Positions 1 through 10,056 of a stretch of 64,000 nt of DNA are shown here, in pieces; positions within the stretch are counted from its first letter, which is position 1; the number at the start of each line of letters is the position of its first letter. Location of the stretch: contig MU004237.1 in the NCBI GenBank assembly GCA_010405405.1, positions 2,243,345-2,307,344 of the forward strand, written 5' to 3'. A program made the translations under genes and the position numbers. The notes under the pieces were generated by a model. The model made no database searches. It was not told where the DNA came from and worked only from the letters and a program-made list of their open reading frames with translations. This DNA comes from Microthyrium microscopicum (taxonomy: Eukaryota > Ascomycota > Dothideomycetes > Microthyriales > Microthyriaceae).

Positions 1-1
1 G

Positions 2-133
2 ACGGCTGGTGTTTTGAATTTCCGCGATATTGTCAACATCCGTGGCACATATAATCTGGAAGATTGGGAGAAAGCGCTGGAATTGGCAGCAAACTCTGGC
101 AAGCTTGGTGAATTGGTCGTGTTCTCTCCGTAA
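2..133 (+). CDS. Zinc-type alcohol/polyol dehydrogenase, C-terminal fragment (5' end outside window)
   Basis: The first 43 codons of the window form an open frame ending in TAA at 131-133. The peptide contains FRDIVNIRGTYNLEDWEKAL, then a run ending GELVVFSP. This is the usual tail of medium-chain zinc dehydrogenases (threonine, sorbitol/xylitol or alcohol dehydrogenase type), where the last helix carries a YxLxDWxKAL pattern and the protein ends in a short LVV-x-P strand. Cofactor-binding and zinc-binding parts lie outside the window, so the substrate cannot be judged. The family call rests on these 43 residues only. Confidence 0.6.
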   Translation, partial: TAGVLNFRDIVNIRGTYNLEDWEKALELAANSGKLGELVVFSP

Positions 134-415
134 TAAGGATCATATAGGCATGTATACTCTGTATCTGAGAGGGTAAATACATAAATGTAGAAGCGAACCA
201 TAGGATGCTCTGAATGGATGCTTTGTGTGTCAATCATACAATAGTGAGGAGCGTAGTGAACAGGTGATCCGCTGGGCGCCCATGCATTTGAAGGTTGAAC
301 GCAGGGTGTCATCTAATAGCGTTATATATTTCTAGCTTGGTGAGGTGGATTCTTGGCATCATCAATTGCTCGTGGTGATAGAGATGATTGCTATGCTAAT
401 ATAGGCTGTGTATAT

Positions 416-2011
416 CTAAGAGTCGTACAGGTAGTCGACCTCATATTCCAGCCCTGGACCAAATACGACTACTTCCTTCTTGTCATTTTTACATATGGCC
501 GAGAAGTTTTCGGCGTGGATGGACACCGAAGCAGTAATCGCGTGGTTGCGAAGCATTGCACAGAACTGTTTCAATGCTTGTCGTTGTCTGACCTTTTCCT
601 CATCTCCATGAAGCCAGAGAAAGCTTCCCCTTCCACAGTCTTGGAAGCTAATTTTCAGCTGGAGGGTTTCAAGGTTGAAATGTTTGCGGATTAAAGCAAA
701 TAGTGATAGAACGCTCGGCCAATCCTCCTTGGTGAGAGTTTGCTTTAGAACAGATCTCTCGTGACATAGATACCTCGATGTCCCGGTGGTTCCTGGAAGG
801 CCGATAAAATTGAGATGGAGCTTTTTGATAGAATAAAGCCCCTGGGAAGGGATTGCACCAATTTCGTTACAGATATCCGCTGCGGAACCAGACGCTTCGA
901 ACGAATTTTGCCCGTAAAAGATATGAAGAGCCTCGTCTCTTGTTATTGTATTGACTGCGAAAAGTGGCGAAGTACGAAGAAGATTACACCTACAGCTGCT
1001 CGAGTATATAGGGTGAATGCTGTCGCAGAAACATAGACTTTGTGTAGGGAACCGCTGATGTATCATTCCTCCACAGTGTCCGCAGCAATTTTTGATATCT
1101 TGGATCCTTCCGCAAAGGGGTAGTGGGATGTTTTTGCCATTACAATCAGCAAGACCGGCATGTGATAGAATCTTTGCCCAGATTTCGGGGGGGATATAAC
1201 GCAATGATGGTGAGCTTGCAGCTCTTTGGTACGGTTTTGAAACTAAGGCGCGACCAGACGCGGAGAGGATATTTTTTATTATGGCAACATGCGCCGCGTC
1301 ACCGTTGTTAGCCATGGGTCCAAGGCTCCAGGGAATTCCTGAAACTAGATTGTAGCAGCTTTCGAAGACTTTGGTGAAATTGACTGAAAATCTTACTGCT
1401 CCAAGGGGTGGTAAAGAGACTGCAGCTACAGCTGCTAACAGTTCGTTCACTTCGTCCAAACTCTGCACAGCCGTAAAGGCGAAGGTAATTTCGACCTCAT
1501 TGTGGCGATTATGTGAGTGATTCGAGTGAAGGAGCTTCGAAAGTGTTGCGCAGGTCTCCTTGAAGGACGAGAGCCTGTCCTGGAAATCCCCTGGTTCACG
1601 GGACTGAGAGAATGTATCATTACTAAGCTCTATTTCTAGTATTCGTAGATAGCTCCAGACGATAGACGGCAAAGTCTTGATCGTATTTACAGTCTTCCAT
1701 GAGGCATGCATCCGAAATCTGTTCTCGCTGTAGAAGATCTGCAGTGTCTCCATGTACAGTGTTTTGCATGTAACGAGTAGCGCTCCTGGAAAGGAAACAT
1801 AGTCTGGCGCGTCAGGGTACTCTCTATATCCAGTCATGTCGTCGTAACTGGAAACCTCCGGACTGAAGTGGTAATTGTGCGACACTTCCAGGTTTATGCA
1901 TGCGAGCTTGAGGGGATATCCACGGACTAGGCCAGTAAGACGCAGTATGGACAATCGGAGTTCCTTGGGAAGGCCAAGCAGCCCAGCAAAGGGTGTGGGC
2001 AATGACATCAA
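416..2011 (-). CDS. F-box-like protein with two tandem F-box/DUF7730-type modules
   Basis: Single-exon 531-residue protein. It opens with an F-box-like helix (LLGLPKELRLSILRL, residues about 11-25), followed by the fungal pattern ALLVTCKTLYMETLQIFYSENRF (about residues 85-110). The same order recurs in the second half: LRYIPPEIWAKILSHAG (about 268-284), then NTITRDEALHIFYGQNSF (about 350-370). The protein therefore looks like an internally duplicated module. Between the two elements of the second copy lies a cysteine-rich insert (CGRIQDIKNCCGHCGG, later CFC and CRC) that could bind metal. The known role of such proteins, if any, is substrate recruitment in SCF-type ubiquitin ligases. The target is unknown. 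The start could be either of the two adjacent Met codons at 2011 and 2008. Confidence 0.75.
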   Translation of the reverse strand: MMSLPTPFAGLLGLPKELRLSILRLTGLVRGYPLKLACINLEVSHNYHFSPEVSSYDDMTGYREYPDAPDYVSFPGALLVTCKTLYMETLQIFYSENRFRMHASWKTVNTIKTLPSIVWSYLRILEIELSNDTFSQSREPGDFQDRLSSFKETCATLSKLLHSNHSHNRHNEVEITFAFTAVQSLDEVNELLAAVAAVSLPPLGAVRFSVNFTKVFESCYNLVSGIPWSLGPMANNGDAAHVAIIKNILSASGRALVSKPYQRAASSPSLRYIPPEIWAKILSHAGLADCNGKNIPLPLCGRIQDIKNCCGHCGGMIHQRFPTQSLCFCDSIHPIYSSSCRCNLLRTSPLFAVNTITRDEALHIFYGQNSFEASGSAADICNEIGAIPSQGLYSIKKLHLNFIGLPGTTGTSRYLCHERSVLKQTLTKEDWPSVLSLFALIRKHFNLETLQLKISFQDCGRGSFLWLHGDEEKVRQRQALKQFCAMLRNHAITASVSIHAENFSAICKNDKKEVVVFGPGLEYEVDYLYDS

Positions 2012-2725
2012 TGTTCAAGGTGCTGTGGTACCGTGTGGGAAACCACGAAATTTTCAAAATCGAGGTGCACGTAAGGTGATGGAGGGTCTTCCGGCGGATA
2101 TAGAAAGCGAATCGTCGGACGTGTTGATCTGAATTTGGAAGTTGCTGCGGTGCGGGAGGAGTAGTAATACAGGCCAGGGACTACCAGAGACAATGGCGCA
2201 GGATTTATAAATGGGCGGACACTGGAAACTTGGAAACTTTAAGGAAAATCGTACCATACTCCGTAGAGTCAGCTAAGCGTGGCGATGAACCATGGTAATA
2301 CCAGGACCTGGGTCAGGTAACCTCAGCCAGCGGATTCTTCTGGATTGGGTTGCGAGAGCACTGGACGACAATTACCAGCGTAATATTGTGGCAGACTCTG
2401 AACTTGCATGAACCGGTCAATTTGTTGGATCTAAAGTAGGTAAAGCAGCTCCGGCAGCCTTGTTGGAGTAGAACATACAGAGCGTCAAGATCTCAAGAAG
2501 AGCGGATAGACTCACAGGTGCAGCCGCAAAATGTTTGGAAAGCCAATTCAAATGTAGCTCGGACACCTTGTTTATTCATCCACACGAAGTTAGGCTGATC
2601 ATTATCCATACCTCTACCTGATGAAAAATCATCACAAACCAAAACGACACCCGCTATGCTATGATAACCGCTCAGTAGGCATGAGATTGAGAATTACTTA
2701 TGTTCATATGATTCGTAAGTTTGTT
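2012..2725. other. Intergenic region
   Basis: Holds the presumed 5' region of the F-box-like gene and the 3' region of the E2 gene. Short open frames here have no recognisable protein features. No repeat or RNA gene seen. Confidence 0.5.
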
Positions 2726-4069
2726 TCAGAGACGAAAAATGCCCAGTCTAGGGCCAGCTGTACGAGAGTTGGTGGTTATTGAACTTCCCAAAGTCGACGT
2801 GCGGCGATCGATTATGCTGTTTGGATCTCGACGGGATTGAGGTGGAAGGAAGTTTTCCCATTCGAGCCAAGGCATCTCGAAAGCTTCGTTGAATGGATCG
2901 TCTCTAGGTTCGTGAACTATTGGCGGTTCGAGTGGATTGATGAGGCGTGGGAGACTTTTGGCTGCGAATATGTTCTGGCGCATGAGGTGTTTCTGCATGA
3001 CTATTGGCGGTGTAAGTGAATTTGTACGTCGGCGTTTAGGCGGTGGCTCTGGGGCTTGAGTGATTGTGCTTGATATAGATGTAGAGATGTAAGAGGGATG
3101 TGTATGTGTGATGGTTGTGGTTTGAGTATTGTCAGATATGGTAGTTGTGGTGATAGATTGTCTTGAGTGTTGCGGATCAGGTGGAAGCATAGCATAGCGC
3201 TTGCGTGATAGTCTCTTGGAAGATTCGGAAGTGGGAGATTTGGACATGACTGGGATCGAATCAAGAGAAATGTCGATGTTGGAAACACCAAGACCATTGA
3301 CGGCGTAATCTTGGGCAGAGGTTGATTGATGAATAGAGGTTGTGAGAGCAGCGGGCGTATGTAACACACCCTCCATTGGATCTCCTTCTATTGATTGTCG
3401 AGTGTTTTCAGTTCCAGTCGTTGGCTGCTCATCTTCTACAATATCTCTTCTCTTCTTGCCACGGCCGATTACTTTTCCTGTAATCTCGCCTTGTTCTCCA
3501 ACTACGCGCTGCTTGGCTTCATCTACCGCAGCTTTTAGGGTCGGAGGCGTCAAGGCATACATTCTCGTCCACATGGCAGCTCGCTTTTCGAAATGTCCGT
3601 ACTCTTCTTCCATCAGCTTTCCTGCCTCACCATTCAATGCGCTGGCTGGATTCGGACAGACAAGTAAGCAACTGATAGTCACAAGAACATCGCGCAAGGT
3701 TAGTTCGGGTGTCCAATCGCGCTTCAAGGTGTCTACACAGACTGCGCCTGTGGTGGGATCAACGTTTGGGTGAAATATCTTGGTTCGAAAGGTAGCAGTT
3801 GGAGCTTTGGCGGGATATGCGCCCGGTTCCATGTGAAGTGTGAGGCGGAAGACACCAGAAGAATAAGGAGTATTATCTGGCCCAGCAAGGAGAACGGAAA
3901 GGACGGTCATATCGGAGGACTCATTCGAATTAGGCGGGAAGAGGTAGTTTGGAGGAAGTCCATGCTTGTGTAGATAGCCATGGTCATTGGCAAGCCGACG
4001 CATGGCTTTTGCCGCCTGTAGACGTGGTTAGAACCTTGCAGTATGGGTGAGGAGTGAATGGCTTACCAT
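2726..4069 (-). CDS. Ubiquitin-conjugating enzyme E2, UBE2S-like, with long C-terminal tail
   Basis: Proposed join: exon 1 is only the ATG (4069-4067), the intron is 4066-4016 (GTAAGC...TACAG, 51 bp), and exon 2 is 4015-2726. The product is 430 residues starting MAAKAMRRLANDHGYL. The UBC fold covers about residues 5-150, with the HPN motif (IFHPNVDPTTG) and the catalytic Cys in GAVCVDTLKRDW. The following LLVCPNPASALNGEAGKLM closely resembles UBE2S, the APC/C partner that extends K11-linked ubiquitin chains. Family knowledge: UBE2S needs a C-terminal Leu-Arg-rich tail to bind APC/C. Here about 270 low-complexity, Ser/Thr-rich residues follow and the protein ends GIFRL. If the ATG-only exon is wrong, translation would start at Met 4003, losing only five residues. 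It is divergently arranged with the TBCE gene. Confidence 0.85.
4016..4066 (-). other. Intron directly after the start codon of the E2 gene
   Basis: Reads ATG|GTAAGC...CTACAG|GCGGCAAAAGCCATGCGT on the minus strand. Splicing joins ATG to GCG GCA AAA GCC ATG in frame, giving the MAAKAMRRL start typical of UBC domains. Confidence 0.7.
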
Positions 4070-4437
4070 GGTGAGAGCAGGACGAGGAGGATCTACAAGA
4101 TAGGTATGCGACGCGAAGGTTTGGGATATGTGATGGTGGATCAATGTTGGTGTTGAGACTCAAATCAACATCCCAAAGAGGAAGTGTAATGGGCTTGGCG
4201 CGCGCCACCGAAAACAGAAAGCACGACGGTTGCCCCACGCGTTTGATGCCTACGCGACGCGTCGAACTTCCCATGTTTTCATTGGTTAAGATAGAAGCTC
4301 GATACAGCAGGTACAGCCGCAAGGCTGCTGCCTCTAACTTCAACTCTACAATTACCGTAGAAAACTCCAAATGTTCAACAACAGAAGTGTTTCATCTGAT
4401 TTCACAAATTTGTCTGGTTAATTTATATGAAGATGCC
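4070..4437. promoter_or_regulatory. Divergent promoter region between E2 and TBCE genes
   Basis: 368 bp separate the two start codons, so both promoters must lie here. It contains CG-rich palindromic pieces (ggcgcgcgcc near 4198 and acgcgtttgatgcctacgcgacgcgtc near 4237-4264). The two ACGCGT elements match the MluI cell-cycle box (MCB) consensus known from fungal G1/S promoters. Their use here is inference. Confidence 0.4.
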
Positions 4438-6395
4438 ATGTTTGTCGGAAAACGTCTTTCATACGAGCGCAACCTCTGTACGGTGAGGTACATTGGCCCT
4501 GTTGCTGGGACCAAAGGTGAATGGTTAGGCGTCGAATGGGATGATCCAACAAGAGGAAAACATTCTGGACAAGCTGGTGGTGTCAGGTATTTCAAGTGTA
4601 GGCGGAAACCTTCTATCATCTTTGCCCGAAGATGCCAATCAGTTTGTAGGTGCAAGCAACCATTCGACGGCAGGGTCTTTTCTTCGTCCCAATAGACCAA
4701 GCGACACACCAAGGACATTCATTGAAGCTCTGAATGCCAAATATGCAGCCATAATCGATCCATCCAGCAATGTTAGTGTCAGAATCAGTGGCAAAGAAGT
4801 TCAAGAAGTGGGCTTTGCAAAAATTAACCAGCAAATTTCCATTCTCAGCGAATTGCGAATTGTTCTAGTCGATGGACTTTCGGTATCGCAGCCTGTCGGC
4901 GAAGAAATACATGAACATTGGGCAGAGTATGCGAGTAGCGAAGAATTACAGCAAAACCCTGTATCTGCTCTGATCACCCAGACATGCCCAAGAATCACCG
5001 AATTAGACCTCAGTCGTAACTTGTTCCAAGGTTTTGATGAAGTAGCCTTGATTTGTCAAAGCTTACCGCGATTGACTGCGCTGAGACTTGAGTAAGACTA
5101 ACTTCTATTATGATTTAGTCATTTCTAACTGGATCTGTAGTGGAAATCGCTTTTCAGATCTATCATTTGTCACTGATCTGATAGCAGTTGCACAATCATC
5201 ATTTGGCAGAGTAGATACATTGAGCTTGGAGGAAACGCTTCTATCTTGCGAACAGGTCTTTATATGCTATGTTTCAAAGGGTATCAGTACTGACATATGC
5301 TAGATCATAGAAATCTGCCGATGCTTCAAGAAACTGGTGTCTTTGAATCTCAGTACCAATCAGCTGCGAAGCATCAATCGTTTTACAAATGGACGAGGCC
5401 TTCCGAATACCCTCACTTTTCTCAATCTTTCTGCCAATGTATTCACTGCAATATCAGACTTCCGGGCCCTGACAACTCTCACCAATTTGCAAGCTTTGTC
5501 AGTCAACCATGGCATGATTCGCAAAGTGATAGGTACTGAATCATCGGACTTCAAGTTCCCAACCTCTTTGTCTCGTTTGGAACTGGCGTACAATGAGATT
5601 GATTCGTGGTCCTTTGTCGACACATTACCTTCCGTGTTCCCTGGACTGCAGTCATTTCGAATATCACACAATCCACTATTCCAATCGCTCCAGACACTGG
5701 ATGGACGACCTATGAGTAATGAACGAGGATATATGCTGACTATAGCGCGAATGGGAAATTTGAAGGCTCTAAATTTCTCTAATGTTGGTTCATTTGTGGC
5801 ATTTCGAATCTTCAACTGACGAATACAGATTGCCGAGAAAGATCGCTTAGATGCTGAAGCCTACTATCTGGGACAGATCATCCAAGAAGTTCAGCTAAAC
5901 CCTAGCGACAAAGAGGCTGAAATTCTAGCAACACATCCTCGATATGCCGAACTCTGTGAAATATATGGAACACCAGATATTCGGAGACCAAAAGACAACA
6001 TCAATCCAAACTCCTTGGCTGCAAGTCTCATGACACTGCAAATCAGCTGTGAGGACGAACATGGCAAACCATGGCCAGTCAATCCAGCAAAACACGACTT
6101 CAAAATAGAGGTCCCAAAACGATTTTCCATCTACAGCGTGATAGGAGTTGTTAGCAAGCGGCTCGATGTTCTTGGGAATCAAGTTCAATTGTTTTGGAAA
6201 ACCGGCGAATGGCAATTCGCGCGTGACCGAAACGAAGTCAAAAGTCTACCATGGGATTCGGATGATAGCGACGACGAAGAAGAAAACGTGCAGCAAAGAG
6301 TGCTGGAAGAAGTGTTCTTGAAGCCATCGACCAGAAGCATTGGAAATCTTATCGATGGAACAAATATTCAAATTCGAGCCAAATGTCTGATTTGA
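4438..6395 (+). CDS. pac2: Tubulin-specific chaperone E (TBCE/Pac2)
   Basis: Five exons: 4438-4597, 4650-5091, 5141-5255, 5304-5783 and 5829-6395; 587 residues; introns of 52, 49, 48 and 45 bp. Phases agree at every junction. Domain order is that of TBCE. A CAP-Gly domain covers residues about 1-70 (VRYIGPVAG, GEWLGVEWDD, GKHSGQ, YFKC across intron 1, GSFLRPNRPSD). Leucine-rich repeats follow (TELDLSRNLF, ALRLDGNRFSDL, SLNLSTNQLRSI, FLNLSANVF, RLELAYNEI, KALNFSN). A C-terminal ubiquitin-like domain comes last (about 500-587). Family role: with TBCC, TBCD and TBCB it folds and dissociates alpha/beta-tubulin dimers in the cytosol. Length is close to fungal homologues. The start is the Met just before VGKRLSYE, where the CAP-Gly domain begins. 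S. pombe calls it alp21. Confidence 0.92.
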
Positions 6396-7372
6396 GGCTC
6401 TAAACACACCGCATCAGGATTGAAACCAACAACCATCACGATTTCTAGAGGACTTTTGATGTTTGACACGATCCTTTATCTCTTTTTGGTATTCTCTGAA
6501 AGATCAAAATGCTCCTCTCGTCATTTCGGCATTTCAACTTGAACGATAGAGGTGCATTTCGGACATAGCAGATTGCCACCCCTGAGGTGTTATACAGGTG
6601 CCATCAGGCTGGAGTTCCTTACGAGGATTTTCGCTCTCAGATGCCTTCTAACATTATGAGGTAGTGTTTTCTGGCTCTTTGCTGACTGGCAATCGGTCGG
6701 GGCGCATGATCTTGCTTCAAGGCGGTCAGCAAGCAGTGATCCGAACTGCTTGTCCACAGATCAACAAGGGCCTAGATAATGTCAAATTCTATAAGTATTC
6801 AGTATGCATTCACTGTTCGATCTAACCATCTGTGGATAGTAATGCAGAGCTGTCAAACTAATCTCGGTAGTCTCAAAACGCCAAACATTCACCCAACGAC
6901 CTCATCGAGCATGATAAACAAATCGGGATCCATGCGGTAACAACGTGGGCATCATGACTTCCTCAACCGTTAAAGTTTCAGGTCTACGCGCGAGTTCATT
7001 GCAGCTCTTCCAGTCATGCGGCCATGCGCTAAGGCCGATTTAGAGCTCATTTGGTGCGTGATGAAGCTGGCTTGTTACTGGGAGGCACATATTCAACCTC
7101 AGTCAGTTCACAAAGCAACCTCAATCGGCTCATTTTTTGGCCTTGAGCAGTTCGCCAGTCACCTCTCTCGAGGTCATGTCAGATCGATTTTTCACTGCTG
7201 CTAACCTCGAAGTTACTGGTCCTTCGCTACGAATTGTATATAATCTTTTGCTACTTGAGCCTTCCAATCTTCTTCTTCAACATTCAACCAACTATTATAC
7301 CAGCTCTTACATCTTCAGACTTCTCGATCAACATCGCAATTTTAGCTTCTTTGCCTTATTTCCAACCCCATC
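6396..7372. promoter_or_regulatory. Intergenic region with promoter of the GH5 gene
   Basis: A TATATAA element at 7237-7243 lies about 130 bp upstream of the GH5 start codon and is a plausible TATA box. No clear clustered CreA or XlnR sites were seen by eye. The short open frames carry no protein signature. Confidence 0.45.
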
Positions 7373-8585
7373 ATGCTCTTCACAACCATCTTTTTAGCCG
7401 GAGCTAGGTGCGCATACGCCCTACCAAATGCGCAATTACCACCCATCGCGTCGCCAATGGTACCAACAGCACCACCAGCGCCCGCTGCTGGGAAAGTCGC
7501 TTTTGCTGGGATGAACATCGCCGGCTTCGACTTTGGCATTGATACCATGGGGAATGCCAATCTCGCCAGTATATACGATGTTGCCTCAAAAGGCTCTGGC
7601 ATCATGCAAATGGCGCATTTCGTGAAGGACGATGGATTGAATGCCTTCCGTCTACCAGTTTCGTGGCAATACCTCGTTAACAACAACTTGGGTGGCCCAT
7701 TGAACCCCACAAATTTTGCCGCGTATGACAAGCTGGTCCAAGGATGCAAGGCCAGCGGAGCGAAAATGTGTATCGTGGATATGTAAGTCTAGACTGTTGA
7801 GTTATATATGACCATCGCTAACTAATATCAGACACAATTATGCCCGATACAACGGCAAAGTCATTGCTCAAGAGGCTGGTGGTCCAACGAACGAGCAGTA
7901 TACCAGCCTCTTGTCCCAGCTAGCCATGAAATACAAAGGGAACATGCAAGTAGCTTTTGATATCATGAACGAGCCACACGACCTTCCCAATTTCCAGACA
8001 TGGGTGGGAACTTGTCAAGCGGCCGTTACTGCCATTCGAAATGCCGGCGCTAAAAATGTGATACTGCTACCTGGAACGGACTATGCGTCTGCAACGACCT
8101 TTGCAATGAAGTCTGGCCCAGCTCTCTTGAGCGTGAAGAATCCCGATGGTAGCGCTGATGGGCTCATATTTAACGTTCATCAGTATCTGGACTGGAATAG
8201 CAGTGGGCAAAATGTCCAATGTGTCAAGAACAACATCGACTTAGCTTTTGCTCCCCTCGCTGCTTTCCTAAGACAAAATAGACGACAGGCGATGGTGACG
8301 GAGACTGGTGGGTCGGCAGACCCTTCCTGCCTGGCATTGCTCTGCCAACAGAATGACTTCATCAAGTAAGCTTTTTCATACTGCGATCAAACTGAGTACT
8401 AATATCTGTCTAGCCAGAATTCAGACGTTATAATCGGTGTCGTCTCCTGGGCCGCTGGAGGATTCGACCAGTCCTACGTATTGACCGAAACACCGATCGG
8501 AAACCCTGACGGCTCATGGACTGATCAACCGATCGTCCAGCAGTGTATCGTCCAGCGATTTCGGGGAGTCACAGGGCAGCCGTGA
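7373..8585 (+). CDS. Secreted GH5 endo-beta-1,4-glucanase (cellulase)
   Basis: Three exons: 7373-7782, 7832-8365 and 8414-8585 (introns 49 and 48 bp); 371 residues. The N-terminus MLFTTIFLAGARCAYA is a signal peptide, followed by a short Pro/Ala-rich stretch. The GH5 barrel shows AGMNIAGFDFG, DDGLNAFRLPVSWQYL, CIVDIHNYAR (the His is completed across intron 1), the acid/base Glu in AFDIMNEPHDL (about residue 183) and the nucleophile Glu in VTETGGS (about 293). A tryptophan-bearing VVSWAAGGF follows intron 2. This is the layout of Trichoderma Cel5A/EG2-type enzymes that cut internal cellulose bonds. No CBM1 module is present. All catalytic residues expected of the family are there, so it should be active outside the cell. 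Confidence 0.92.
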
Positions 8586-8932
8586 TGGTTCTACCAAGCG
8601 ATGATTTGATGATTGATAATTGAAGAACAACTGTATTTTTATATTTCGGGAGAGCACTTTATAATAGAGCAAATTACGAACCTACAACACTCTTGGATCC
8701 TCGTGTATCTGAAACAATTTGCTACGTATAATCCAGAAGGTATGACAGGTTTGACAAGTCTGCTGCATCTCCCATACTCCATTACCCGACAAATTCAGAT
8801 AAAATGAGAACACTGCAAGTAGCTAGATATAGAAGACCATACTAGGAACCAGCAATCTCACAAGAGTACAACGCCAAGCGCCATATTTAGACACAAAGGT
8901 AAACGAAGAGCCTCTCATTCTTATTTTGAATT
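8586..8932. other. Intergenic region between convergent genes
   Basis: Shared 3' flank of the GH5 gene and the F-box-like gene on the other strand. AT-rich; nothing else recognised. Confidence 0.5.
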
Positions 8933-9811
8933 TTACACCAGTTCAGGATTTGGTCGATTGTAGTCTGGGTCCATGTCATGTATGTAAAGCTCCTTGGTGC
9001 TGTAAGTCTTGGGTGTCCATCGAGCTTCGCCATTGATGTACTGGTAGCACGTAAGGATATCGCTAAGGCAGTCAAGCATACCAATATCACCGCTCATTCT
9101 AAGCATCAAACAGTCCTCCTCCTCGAGATTGTCGGCAGGATTGTCGCCATATTCGTGGAGCCGCCAATAGTGCTCTCCAAAAGAATAGTAAACCTCCACT
9201 TGCTTACAGCCATCCTTCCTAATTACGCACGACCTTTCGGTGTCGTTAATCCACCGGCTTGTTTCCGGGGTAGTCATTTCCTCCAAAATGCTGAGATGAC
9301 CGCACGACCATATCACTCCTATCAGTTCTTTGGTAAGAAGGTCACCAATATCACGTATGATGTGTTGTTTTGGCACGTCAGGCATGGTGAGATCGAGAGA
9401 ACCTTTGACCATAGGCCAGAATTTTGGCGGTACGTCCGCGAAACCGAGAACCTTCGCAAACTCGAGGACAAAAGTGTAATAGTCGCTACTGTGAACCTCG
9501 ATTGTCCAGTTAGGTTCTTTGATGATCCTGTCAAATAAACCTTCGGATTCCTGACGAATGGTTTTGCAAGTTACGAATAGTTTCTTAGCTTGTTCGATGA
9601 GTTGACCATACGACTCGGGACGAAGAGCACAGAGACCAACATCATCCTGCTTAGATAGATCATCTCGACATACGCGGAAGTAAGCTTCGTAAATCATCAT
9701 ACGAATTTTCCCGGAAGAGTAAGCAATTGTGGCGAGGTTCTCGTTGTGCGGTTGTTTGCAGACATATTTGTATCTCTCCGTAGCGGGGAACAAAAGGAAC
9801 AGATTTAGCAT
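8933..9811 (-). CDS. F-box/DUF7730-like protein, tandem paralogue 1
   Basis: Single-exon 292-residue protein. The segment KIRMMIYEAYF (about residues 36-46) sits where F-box-like fungal proteins have PxEIRxxIY, but the Leu-Pro entry is lost. It is followed by EQAKKLFVTCKTIRQESEGL and a beta-strand-like VKGSLDLTMPD. The gene directly upstream on the same strand (10057-10710) has the same elements in the same order (EQAKNLFLVCRQTYAESRSL; IRGSLTLHNAP), so the two arose by tandem duplication and diverged far. The start is uncertain because the first 30 residues (MLNLFLLFPATERYK) do not look like the paralogue. Function unknown. Confidence 0.6.
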   Translation of the reverse strand: MLNLFLLFPATERYKYVCKQPHNENLATIAYSSGKIRMMIYEAYFRVCRDDLSKQDDVGLCALRPESYGQLIEQAKKLFVTCKTIRQESEGLFDRIIKEPNWTIEVHSSDYYTFVLEFAKVLGFADVPPKFWPMVKGSLDLTMPDVPKQHIIRDIGDLLTKELIGVIWSCGHLSILEEMTTPETSRWINDTERSCVIRKDGCKQVEVYYSFGEHYWRLHEYGDNPADNLEEEDCLMLRMSGDIGMLDCLSDILTCYQYINGEARWTPKTYSTKELYIHDMDPDYNRPNPELV

Positions 9812-10056
9812 CGTTTTGTTGAGCGCGAAACCATGGTAGATGAAAGGTGAAGAAATAACGAGGCCATGGCCTTTAAATGATAAAAAGCCTTGAAATTTAA
9901 CTGATGGGTTTTGCTAAAGCTTATCGTCATCTGATTTGTCGACATGACCTACAAGAGGCGAGCACGGAAATGCAATCAACGCACTATTTGAAAGAATCCA
10001 ATCCTCACAGGAGGTAAACAGGTCATCTGCAGTGAGCATTTATTTGACTATCAATT

